DNA from: Epiperipatus broadwayi | Lineage: Eukaryota; Onychophora; Udeonychophora; Euonychophora; Peripatidae | DNA: 64,000 nt | Reading direction: 5' to 3' | NCBI GenBank assembly: GCA_028023455.1 | Contig: JAQFVV010000036.1 | Location: 2,636,452-2,700,451, forward strand | Shown: piece by piece, positions 24,735 through 34,834 of the stretch | Position numbering within the stretch: the first letter of the stretch is position 1 | Layout: every line of letters starts with the position of its first letter | Position numbers and translations under genes: made by a program | Notes under the pieces: generated by a model | Told to the model about the DNA's origin: nothing | What the model saw: the letters and a program-made list of their open reading frames with translations, nothing else | Database searches by the model: none

Positions 24735-25165
24735 ATATGAGCACAGACTTTCACACAACCCACCACTCTCCACACTATCTCATAACACTGATACAGCTGA
24801 ACACATATATGTTAAAAAGATAAATAATCACCTATATAAACCAGCAATCATCAGTTGGTCCAGATTACCATCTCTACACATATATGCTATAAGTGCTCAG
24901 ATATATAATCTGATAGCCAATCCTCATACTTTAATGGACATGATTCAGTCTACTCCATACTCCAACTCTTCAACTGTCCAATCCAATTGAATAATCTAAT
25001 GATGGAATGCTCAAAGGTCACCCTAAGGCCAAGATTCTTGTCACACCCATGTTGACATAAAGTCAATCTGACCCCTCATATACATAAAATATATGTGTTC
25101 AGGTGTATCAGTGTTATGAGATAGTGTGGAGAGTGGTGGGTCATGTGAAAGTCTGTTCTTAAAGG
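24735..25165 (-). repeat. Repeat family A, foldback version
   Basis: The family A body is flanked by long inverted ends. CTTTCACACAACCCACCACTCTCCACACTATCTCATAACACTGATAC near 24760 faces its reverse complement near 25100-25150. The interior includes CCAGCAATCATCAGTTGGTCC and CACCCATGTTGACATAAAG. Noncoding. The single-ended copies at 44.3, 48.8 and 57.3 kb lack the second inverted end. Confidence 0.8.
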
Positions 25166-25659
25166 TATGTAAATGTTATCTAAAGTTAGTAAAGGGGTTT
25201 ACTTTTTTTCTTAATATAAAAGGATTTACTTTAGAACTGATTCTGTGAGAGTCATCATAATTTGTAAATTAAAAAATTGGTTATTATAATATATAATTTA
25301 ATTATCTCAGCAGATAGCACTTTAATGTTCACATTAGGTTAATATATAGAATTTATATTAAGAGTCTAAATTTTACATTCTCCGGTATTATTATCTAGTG
25401 GAGATGTCTATATAATGTCTCGAAAAATGAATGTAAGTAAATATATTTCCATTTCTTATATTAACAGCTATAGCACTGTGTGATTCAATATATTAATAGA
25501 CAAGTAGGACCTGGAACTCAAAATTAATAGATTATGACCAGCTGTCACATCCAGAGCTTAAGCTTCTTAAAAATTTCTGAACAACAAGATATTCAAAATA
25601 CTTCATTATTATAGCTTTGTATTTGTACTTTTTGCATATAGCCTTAGAAATCTGATTGA

Positions 25660-25810
25660 TATTAAATGACTAAAGGTCATATGATCATTATTTCCTGTGC
25701 TTATACAAACTACTAAACAGAGGCAAAACTATCCATACAGTAGGGCCATCTAAGGCAAGCCAGAGTAGTCAATAGGTGCAAGGTTTGTGCATAAAATCAC
25801 TATTTCATGC
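25660..25810 (+). repeat. Repeat family B, partial copy
   Basis: CATATGATCATTATTTCCTG ... GGCAAAACTATCCATACAGTAG ... TTTGTGCATAAAATCACTAT matches the end of family B and lies immediately left of the large palindrome. Confidence 0.7.
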
Positions 25811-25849
25811 CTAAATCACTAAATATCACATGATCACCATATCTTATGC

Positions 25850-27045
25850 TAGCACATAATTGTTATTAAACAAGGCAAAACTCTCCATACAGTAGTGCCA
25901 CCCTGTGCCAGCCAGAGTAATCAATGAAATGCCAGAAGGCTTGCACATAAAATCCCTATCTAGTGCCTACTCTTCTAATATCCCCAGACTAGTTTATGGC
26001 TTGTGGCCTTTGTCAGTGAGGAGCCTTGGATTTGAGTGCACTGCACCTAGATCTTAGGATCTAATCCAACCCTCCAGCAGCCACCTTTTATCTCTACTTT
26101 ACTACAAAACTATGAGAATGAAATTGAAAACACAATAATTTTTTCAATCTAAGTTCAATAGCTTATATAGTCATATGGGTCTGAACTCAGTTCAGCACCC
26201 ATACATTTTGATGTCTTTGGCTCTTTGACAACCATAGCCACCACTATCCTATTAGGCAGGATTGGTGTTAAACCACTAAACATCACATGATCACCATCTT
26301 TTATACTAGCACATAATTGTTATGAACAAGACAAAACTCTCTATACAGTAGTGCCACCTTGTTCCAACCAGAGTTAACAATGATTGCCAGAAGGCTTGTG
26401 CATAAAATCCAAATCTAGTGCCTACTCATCCTCACTGCCAAAGGCCACAAACTAAAAACAAGTCTGGGGATATTGGATGAGTAGGCACTAGATTGGGATT
26501 TTATGCACAAACCTTCTGGCATCCATTGATTACTCTGGTTGGCACAGGGTGGCACTACTGTATAGAGAGTTTTGCCTTGTTTAATAACAATTATGTGCTA
26601 GTATAAGAGATGGTGGCCATATGATGTTTAATTGTTTAACAACAATCCTGCCTAATAGGATAATGCTGGCTATGATTATTAAAGAGCCAAAGACACCAAA
26701 ATGTATGGTTGCTGAACTGAGTTCAGACCAATATGACTATATAACCTATTGAGCTTAGATTAAAAATATTATTGTACTTCCAATTTCATTCTCATAGTTT
26801 TGTAGTTAAGTAGAGATAAAAGGTGGCTGGAGGATTGCATTAGACCTAAGATCTAGGTCCAATGCTCTCAGATCCAAGGCTCCTCACTGACGAAGGCCAC
26901 AAGCCAGAAACTAGTCTGGGGATATTGGATGAGTAGACACTAGATAGGGATTTTATGCACAAGCCTTCTGGAAAAAATTGATTACTCTGGTTGGCACAGG
27001 GTGGCCCTACTGTGTGAAGAGTTTTGCCTTGTTTATCTAGTGCCT
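25850..27045. repeat. ~1.2-kb imperfect palindrome of repeat family B
   Basis: The arms (about 25850-26432 and 26474-27045) are inverted and similar throughout, around a ~41-base spacer. Landmarks appear in mirror order: GGCAAAACTCTCCATACAGT, AGGCTTGTGCATAAAATCC, CATCCAATATCCCCAGACTAG, TCTCAGATCCAAGG and GGTCTGAACTCAGTTCAG. The GGCAAAACTC end motif appears at both outer ends and again near the centre, so each arm may itself be an element with inverted ends. No coding frame. Probably a nonautonomous DNA element inserted head to head. Confidence 0.8.
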
Positions 27046-27104
27046 ACTCACCCAGAATGATGTTATTATAGAGAGAGATATGTATTGTTTTGTGAAAGAT
27101 AGTA

Positions 27105-27235
27105 GCTTTATTTTTCCAAGGAAGAACTGAAAATAAAATAAGAAATTTGGATTGTATGTGTGATTTATGTGGCTATGAAAAATGAAGTATGGAACATTTA
27201 TTTTTATAGTTTAAAATATATTGAAAGAGAATAGG
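27105..27235 (+). pseudogene. Possible C-terminal remnant of a non-LTR retrotransposon protein
   Basis: One plus-strand frame reads QGRTENKIRNLDCMCDLCGY from about 27117, then a stop, then SMEHLFL. The spacing of Cys residues (codons at 27153, 27159 and 27168) followed by E-x-x-x-H recalls the CxxC...H...C knuckle near the C-terminus of several non-LTR retrotransposon polyproteins. Two stops interrupt it and no RT motifs are adjacent. The call rests on this motif alone and may be chance. Confidence 0.3.
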
Positions 27236-27504
27236 GAAAAATTTGCGTGAAAAGTGCTATATAGAGATGAAGAGAATAAAGAAGATAAAGCTTCTTTTTT
27301 AAAAATTTTTGTTTAGGTTATATGACAAAAATGGGAAATAAGAAGAGAGAATATAGAAACTAATGAAATAGTTTTCATTGAAGTGGAATGGAATAAAATA
27401 TATATATATATATCAATGCTGAGAGAATGCTAGGGCAGTTTTAGATTATAAAAAAATATATAAATATAAATTGATTTACAATAATAATTAATGATTTTAG
27501 AGAA

Positions 27505-27780
27505 TAAAAACTCTCTATACCCTAGTGCCACCCAGTGACAAGTTAGGGTAATAAATGGATGCAAAAAGATTTGTGCATAAAATTCCTATCTAGTGCTTTC
27601 TCATTTAATATTCTCAGCTTGTTGCTTTCATTAGTAAGGAGTCTTGGATCTGAGAGCACTGCACCTAGATCTTAGGATCCAATGCAACCTTCCAGAAACC
27701 ACCTTTTATTTTTTAGTTAACTATAAAGCCATGAGTTCAAAATGAAAACCCAGTAATGTTTTCAATCTAAGCTCCTTCAC
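27505..27780 (+). repeat. Repeat family B, half copy
   Basis: Contains AAAACTCTCTATACC, TTTGTGCATAAAATTCCTATC, TTGGATCTGAGAGCACTGCACC and AGATCTTAGGATCCAATGCAACC in the same order as 25870-26120. The right half is missing. Confidence 0.75.
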
Positions 27781-27789
27781 TTTAATAGC

Positions 27790-28610
27790 CTGTGTAAGCA
27801 TAGATAATAGCGATCATATTATGATCAGTGGTTAAAAGAAATGTTAACTGGTTTAAAAGAATTTCTGAGAATATGATCTGTCTGGAAAATGGTCTTCTTT
27901 TATGTGAGGAAATTATTTTATATTACATCATACAAGTCATAAATCTATATATTTCAAATTTTATTATGTTATTTTAAAAACAAAAAGTATATATATAAAG
28001 CAATCAATAATTTTTAAAAAAAAAGAAATTTGATCAGAAAGTTTATGCCTGCCGTAAAGCTAAAAATAATATTTTTTTAGAGATATAATTTTTTCATTGG
28101 ACGATTGTGTGTTTTTGAAACAAATACTTTAAAAATAAAACAAAAAAATGTAATCTAAGAAAGATGATAGTTATGTTGGCATAATAAGAAAAATAATAGA
28201 ATGATAAAATTACCTGAAAAATTGCAAAAAAGGGCAGACATTTGAGAAAATGACATATTGTCAGTTTTTGTTTATATATATATATTAAATACTCTGCATT
28301 GCACTTAAATGAATAATTATTCAAAAAGAGAAAAATAAAAAAGCTAAATGAAGCATTCAAATATTCTCATGTGATTTTCTTGAATCAAAAATAATAAAAA
28401 AAGCTTCATATTTCAAACTGAATTTAATTAATTATTTATATAATAGATTGTAGACTGAGTTTTTTTATTAATTAATTAATTAAATATTAACTGTTGTGCA
28501 GCAAATGTTTTTATCATCATGAATAATATTAACAAACTCTAACATGCTTCAGTCCAATGGTTGAATAGGAGACTCTGAAATTCAATCATTATTTATCCGT
28601 AATATCTCTT
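27790..28610. other. AT-rich region
   Basis: No recognised features. The 88-codon minus-strand open frame at 28094-28360 is dominated by Phe, Ile, Leu and Tyr, with no domain signature. Confidence 0.4.
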
Positions 28611-28618
28611 CTTCATAT

Positions 28619-28965
28619 TACATCAGCAACTTCCTTATTTCATTCACCCATGTCACGTGATCTTTTCCTAAGTCTTTTATAATCTCTTATTATTATCTAC
28701 CAATATAAGCAGATCATTTCTATTTCAATCTTAATTTTTGCAATGATGTCAAGGTTATAAATGTTAATTCTCTCATTCATGTATTTCATTTTAGCTCTTC
28801 TTATTACTCCAACATACATCTGTTCATGCTTATTTGAGTGGACTGATGTTTATTGCTTTTCTGTTATACTGTCCAAGTCTTACACCCACAAGTATGAATT
28901 GGGAATGCATATCTATTAAAAACATTCATTTTCAAACATATAGGCACTTTCCTGTTAACATACAT
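28619..28965 (-). mobile_element. RTE LINE 3'-end relic, diverged
   Basis: Collinear with 57870-58150. Blocks are CTTATTTCATTCACCCATGTCAC, CTTTTATAATCTCTTATTATTATCT, TTAGCTCTTCTTATTACTCC, AACATACATCTGTTCATGC, CTGTCCAAGTCTTACACCC and AAAAACATTCATTTTCAAACATATAGGCA. No frame survives. It lacks the terminal CAT-repeat tail. Confidence 0.65.
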
Positions 28966-28969
28966 ACAC

Positions 28970-29990
28970 AATTATATATATATTCACTTTGAATCAGTAT
29001 TGATTAATAGCAGTAAGAATTCTAAAAAATGAAATCAAAAATTGTATGCACCACTAAATATTATGATCCAGGTTGCCCTATGTTTAGCATGGAAATCAAA
29101 AGCAAACAGTAATCATAAATGCATGAAGAAACATGTTTTTAACTACCGGAATGTAAAAATAGTTTTCAGTGAATAAGACAATGAAAGAAAAATAAAAGAA
29201 ATACGGTTTATTGTAACACAGATTCACGATGAATTAAAAATCCAATAATAACACTTAAAGTACTGTTTGGAACATACAAAACTACAATTAAATGATATAT
29301 TATTAGTTTTACAATTGCCTTTTGAAAAAAGATGTTTTGCATCAAAAGTGCAATTTAAAGATTTGATTAATAATTATTTTGAATTTTTCACTCAATGCAA
29401 GAAGCATTTATATTAAGGCAAAAAAAAAAAAAAAATTTAAATTATAAAAAATAATAGAAGTAACATATATAACAGCTGTTATAGAAAATTACAGTTATAT
29501 ATTTATTTGTTTTTTTTTTCCTTTCCCTGTACATTTTGTGTGATACTTATAATTTGTTTAATTGGGAAGGAAAAGAATAAATTGATGAAGAAAGGGGAGC
29601 GGAAGGGGAGGGAAGAGTGAAACAGGAAAAAAAATCCTTTTTTTTTTTTTTACCTTGTATGTTATATTTGGAAATTATTGGATTATTGTTGTTTTTTTTT
29701 TTATATGATTCGTTCTAGTTAATTATATATATAAATGTTGCTATGTGTGCAATGAAAATTGAAATTCATAAAGTTTCGATCAAATTGTTAAGTGCAAAAA
29801 AAAAAAATATTTGCTAAAGAAGCATTTCCGCATTATTTTTATAATATTTATACAATAATTACTGCTATATAATGATATTTTATATTATATTATATTGTGT
29901 GATTTAATATATATAAAAAACAACATAATGGATTAAAAGGGCATTAAATCTTATGCCAATAAAGGCTTTTAATGTGTAATTATTAATAAA
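28970..29990. other. AT-rich region with homopolymer runs
   Basis: Contains long A and T runs near 29420, 29510, 29640 and 29800, and a purine-rich patch at 29588-29632 (GGGGAGCGGAAGGGGAGGGAAG). No gene or repeat family is recognised. Confidence 0.5.
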
Positions 29991-30166
29991 TATATATATA
30001 TATATATGCAAAACCATAAAACAATACAGTACTAGATTAAATTCAAAATTTTTTACCAAAATCCTTACACAACCATGGTTTCATCTACTACAAATAGACC
30101 TTCTCAAGTGAAAATCAACCTAAAGGAAAACATATATATATACAAACAAACAAACCTTCCCATAAT

Positions 30167-30739
30167 TCATTTCAAACTCCACCTTCCCTTAATATCAAAA
30201 GAAGTCTTCATAAGATTGATAGCCTCAGAATCAAGGAGTTTTATCATCAAAGTCTCCTTTATTCTTCTTTTTAACTCATTCTTTTCATAAAAAATAACCG
30301 AAGCATTGTCAAACAATATTCTATGACCTGTATTCAATTCATGAATATATAAAGCTGAGTTAAGATACCTATGTTTAACTCTACTTATATGAACCTTAAC
30401 CCTTTCCTTAAGGCTAAATTTACTCTGGCCTACATAAAATTTACCACAACTACATGGAATTTTATAAACAATACCAGGAATAGACCTACTATCAATAGAC
30501 TGCTTTGAACCATTAAGTAATGAATTCAAATCAGAACCTTTCCTCCATGCAACCTTCTTTCCACCTAACAAATGACTATTCCTATAAACCAAATTATAAA
30601 TTGATGCTTTAAATGGTAAAGACATATAATCATCATCCTTACCAACAAAATTCTTATCATCCAAATCACGACTATAAACATTATTATTAAATACCACTTT
30701 TTTAATAAAATCATGACTATAACCCAATTCTACATATAG
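30167..30739 (-). pseudogene. Penelope-like element, 3' part with GIY-YIG endonuclease
   Basis: The minus-strand frame is open for at least 186 codons. Residues below count from the TTG at 30727. It carries the GIY-YIG nuclease core: GIVYKIPCSCGKFYVG (85-100) with the GIY and YVG strands, Arg109, His113, and Glu159 within RRIKETLMIKL. The Cys residues of PCSC and the following His residues match the Penelope-specific linker. Upstream, GYSHDFIKKV is the short spacer typically found between RT and endonuclease in Penelope retroelements. The RT itself is absent: the frame runs into a (TA)n tract near 30745, 70 bases before the LTR element. There is no true ATG at the left, so this is a 5'-truncated copy whose nuclease frame is nevertheless intact. 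Confidence 0.85.
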
Positions 30740-31483
30740 AATATATATATATATATATATTCTATTAGGAAATATACATCTACAAATATTTCAGTTTAAA
30801 AGTATATATATATACTGAAGCAGTCGGATCTGAGTTCGATCCTAGCTTCATGTTAGTTACCCTAATACTAACCTTAAATTTCCGATGCAATGGGGCTTTA
30901 TACGTTCAATCCACGCTAATTTCCATAATGAATAATTTATTTCAAATGTGTATTAAAATCAATTAGTTTCAGTTTAAAATTGAGCAATTCTCTTAATAAA
31001 TTCATGATAAAATATTCATGAATTTATATATATTACAATTGCGTGGATTGTGCGTATATATTTGTAAATATTTAAATATATATAATTTTCGAAAGTTTCA
31101 TTGCGTCGGGAATACTTTTTTTTTTTTTACTTTTAAATAATCTGTAAAGTTTTGCGATTAAAAGCTACATTCCTTCCATGGGCTTTCAAATTCTCAATAA
31201 AACAACAGTAAAGTTTTATTAATTAAAAAAAGATAAGAATTCAATTTCTAATTAAAATCATTTCAGATTTTAAGAATTCATTTTCTAATTAGGAAAGGAA
31301 TTCACAAATTAGTTTGAAAGCTTATCGAAGGAATGTTTTGGAAAACAACTAATTATAACAAAAAGACAGATTGATAATAAAATGAGCGCTAGCCGGAGGC
31401 ATCAGGAAACAGTAGATATATAGCCCTGAAAAGTAAAGAAAAAGACTAGCTTTGTTGTAGAGTAGTGCAGTGAACTCTGTGCG

Positions 31484-31490
31484 TATAAAA
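31484..31490 (+). promoter_or_regulatory. TATA box candidate in the LTR
   Basis: GTATAAAA lies within a GC-richer stretch of the 5' LTR, following CTCTGTGC. The identical site in the 3' LTR is 36546-36552. If used, the genomic RNA would start near 31515. Other A/T words in this LTR could also serve, so the assignment is tentative. Confidence 0.4.
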
Positions 31491-31936
31491 ATTGTATTTC
31501 ATCATGATAGAGGGCTAGAACATCAGGAATCTGGCTACGGTTCCTAAAGTCCTGAGAAATCTTCAATGGAGCTGCTGAACCGTTTTCCGGATCGATAATT
31601 CTGCTAAAATAATGAAAGCTACTAAAATACTACTCCAGTAGTTAACCAATGATGCCTACGTTTTCAACAACTTGGAGGTGTAACTTAAGGACCAGCGGAA
31701 GGGGTAATATGAACGTTAAACTTTCTGGCCAGTTCGAACTTTATTTTATACTCCTCCTATTTAAGAGCTCTTTATTATTTAATGTAAATCTTTATAAAAT
31801 GCTAATATAAATTTATATTGTAATTCTTTCAATCTCTAGTCTTTAAACTTTTTCTTTTCTTACCTGGCGGTTCGTTTAATATATATATGTTGGTGTGCTT
31901 TATTAATGTCGTATTTAAAAATTATATGCCAATAAT

Positions 31937-32060
31937 CTTTCGACTCGATGAGCCCTTTGATTCCATTTGCCTCACGCAAATAATATAACATTAATTTCCA
32001 ATAGTAATTCTCGCCCATTAGAACTAAATTTGAAAGTTCTATTAATCATCGAGTCGAAAG
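31937..32060 (+). repeat. LTR stem: perfect 15-bp inverted repeat
   Basis: CTTTCGACTCGATGA (31937-31951) is exactly complementary to TCATCGAGTCGAAAG (32046-32060), with a 94-base loop. The loop contains a smaller AGAACT...AGTTCT stem. The same structure is at 36999-37122 in the 3' LTR. It is GC-rich for this genome, so it would be a stable RNA or DNA hairpin. Its function is unknown. Confidence 0.75.
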
Positions 32061-33426
32061 AAAATATTACATGTTTATTATTTGATAATTGGCAAATAAT
32101 AAACTATTAGCTTCATTTTTCACCTATGTCCCCAGCTACTAAGTTACAATTGTTTATATACTCACAAAATGTTATAATATTGATTTCTTGTTCTACTAAT
32201 ATATATTTATTCGAATATAACCTTAAATGTTTTTATTGCCAAAAAGGGTCGATAAAGGGTTAAATGTATTTTAATTCCATTTTTGTTATTTTAAATTGAT
32301 ATTCAGGAAGGGCACGAATATTAAGGCATAATTAAGATAGTTTATAAATGTTTTCAAAATAGTTCGATAAAGCTCGTTTGACTTTAATTAATTGGTCAAG
32401 TCATCACGTAGAGCATTCTACATGGGTTTTATTTTTCAACGATGACTATCAAGTCATCATCATCAAATGTTGCTGACGTAGGGCCATCTTCCGCTCCGTT
32501 AGACTGGTCGGTGATCATATTTTCGCATTTAAATTTCTCGAGGAAGAAAATACTTCCTTTCCGTTCCATTAGTCAAAGGGCGTAAGACTTGCCAAATGCA
32601 AGCCGCCATAGGACTTCGACCATCGACTAGCAATTATCTTTCAATTTTACTCACTGCCTTGTAATTCGTCAGTACCATTGCGTCCTTGTTTCAGTAAAAC
32701 CCGCTCCGTGCTCGTAATTCGTGATGGAGTGATTTAAATTAAAGTCGAACCAATCCTCAAGTATATTTCGTTTAAATCAGTTCTCAAATCAAGATTAAAG
32801 TTATGCCTTGAAATACGTTTTGCTCTTCAGGAATAGATTTCTGAATGTGGGAATAAATCTCACATTCCACCGTCATAAAAGTAGAATACCCATTTCCGTT
32901 CTTAATAAATACCTTTATCTGCCCTTATATTTCTCGTTGGGGGCATAGACATAGAACTCCATATTGCGTAATACTGGTTGGCATATGATAAGGACCGCCA
33001 TTCTTATTATATTTATAAATTCTTTTAAAGACTAGAGATCACTAATGCAATCTATATTTTCTTGAACCAAACAAATTATTATTATTATTAAATATTTTAT
33101 AACATACTTGGTTTCTTAGTTCATCATCCTTTTTATAATTATTTAAATGTTAATACTCGCTGTCTGTGTTGGCAACCCGAACATACATATGATTTGATTT
33201 GATTTAAAAAGTATTCAAAGTAATTAATTATTAGATATTCGTGTCAGTGCAAGGAGTCTCTAGTCATCACCAACCGTTGAGCTAGTTCTTGGCGCATAGC
33301 ACTGTGCCGTCGATTTCTGCTATCTGAGCTGTTGAGTTGGGTTTGAATTCGGTTTTGGTTAAGCTGAGTTGGAATCCGATTTGACAGGCGGGGTGGTGGT
33401 TTTCGACCGGTACATGGTTATGTTTT

Positions 33427-33444
33427 TGGCGCCCAACGTGGGGC
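33427..33444 (+). other. Primer-binding site, tRNA-Lys1,2 type
   Basis: TGGCGCCCAACGTGGGGC is an exact 18-base match to the primer-binding site class used by retroelements primed with tRNA-Lys1,2. It lies 12 bases after the 5' LTR end, slightly more than usual. Reverse transcription would start here and copy U5 and R. Confidence 0.93.
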
Positions 33445-34834
33445 TCGACTTAATAAACCCCACACATGCCCTGGAGATTAGAATTGTGATTTTAGTTACT
33501 CAGTTAATTGAAATCCCAATAAAGTAATTGTTTCTGTAGAGTGATATTTTTTTTTAAAAAAAAAAAAAGTGTTATATATATACTGAAATGATTTAATAAA
33601 TTAAAATATCATTTTCTAATTCTTTCTTATAAAAATGTTTTCAAGATTATTTTTTTAAATGTTCGTTCAGTAAAAGATTCGTTAGTTAAAATAATTATTC
33701 ATCTGTATATATATTAATTATACGTGTACTATATCAGTATATATATATTATACGTTTGTGTTACGCGTTCATGACAGTAAGAAAATTATCGTTAGCGAAG
33801 TAGCATGTCCATAGATCAAAGCATAGGGGTAAAATAAATGAAATATTTTGTCTTTGCCATAAATGAAATATTTTGTCTGTGTCAAAATTAATTTTGTTCA
33901 TCTCAGCTGTTATAATATAAAATATCTAATCTGATATCATATAAAGTCTTAATTTCAAAGTATTGCTTGCTAGTATATATATTAAATATTCGCTCCGTAT
34001 TTTTAGTAACCTCAAAGCAGGTGAAGCCCTTTGTGTACACCAAGCAGCCAGATGCAGTTGGCAAAATGCTTAAATGGTTTGCACGCTTTCATGCTAGCAA
34101 GATTTAGAATAATATCTCCAATAAAAGTTCTTGTAATATTAATTTTGACATTTTTTTTTGGTGTTAAAGCCTCGTGCTTGGTAAAAATGAAGTAGTGAAC
34201 TCCTATATTTAAACTCAGGTCATGAACGCGTTAGCTGTTATTAAATAATATTACTCATCATCAATTCAATTGTTTTATCAAAAGTTAAGTCAATCATATG
34301 TGGTTTGGGGGTCAATGGGTTATATCACATGCCCTATTGATCTCATTTTGCTCACTGGCGCCCATATAAATAAATTTGTCAGCAAAATTGATTGTCAGCA
34401 CAGTAGTGGGTCAATCGCCATAATAAAAAAACCAAGTGTGTTCAATACAGAATGATTTGTTGTATCTGCTAATACATAATATTTGTATATCACTGTAGTT
34501 TTTTTTTCAGACATGGGAGAACAGAACCGTTGAACAAAGGGAAAGTGAATAATGTTTTTTTTTCTTATCTTTAATATTTTTGAATACATGTCTCACTCAA
34601 ACAGTTAATATAAAGAGCCAACCAAGAAAACGTAGGTAAACCAAAAAAGGCAGATTACATAGATTGGGGAAATAATATGCAGCAGCTAGTGAAGATTGGG
34701 ACAATGGACCTGTAGTCAGAGACCTAGTTAAAATTTACTAAAGAAAAAAAAATATTATTTAAGCATACAGAGAGTCTATAAGTTGATTTGCAGTGTTTAT
34801 TGATTGTTATTACATTATTTTCTTGTTTTCAAAA
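33445..34834 (+). other. Long untranslated leader of the LTR element
   Basis: About 1.39 kb without a convincing coding frame. A short open run near 34011-34107 (TSKQVKPFVYTKQPDAVGKM) looks protein-like but has no start and stops at TAG. A polypyrimidine tract followed by CAG (34500-34510, TTTTTTTCAG) resembles a 3' splice site and could splice a leader onto the downstream frame. A small direct duplication, AAATGAAATATTTTGTCT, occurs near 33837 and 33862. The packaging signal would be expected in this interval. Confidence 0.5.

Larger units (their letters stand above)
30816..33414 (+). repeat. 5' LTR, 2599 bp
   Basis: Begins TGAAGCAGTCGGATCTG and ends GACCGGTACA. Compared with the 3' LTR I see three substitutions (near 31559, 31587 and 32941) and one extra T in a T-run near 31115 (13 against 12). 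It is much richer in CpG than the surrounding DNA: 18 CpG by hand count in 32461-32760. It should contain the promoter (TATA box candidate at 31484) and the U3-R-U5 boundaries, which cannot be placed by eye. Confidence 0.95.

Noticed and set aside
34011-34107. Residual pol or gag coding in the LTR leader
   Set aside because: A ~30-codon protein-like stretch, but with no start, no recognised motif and a stop. Too short to call.
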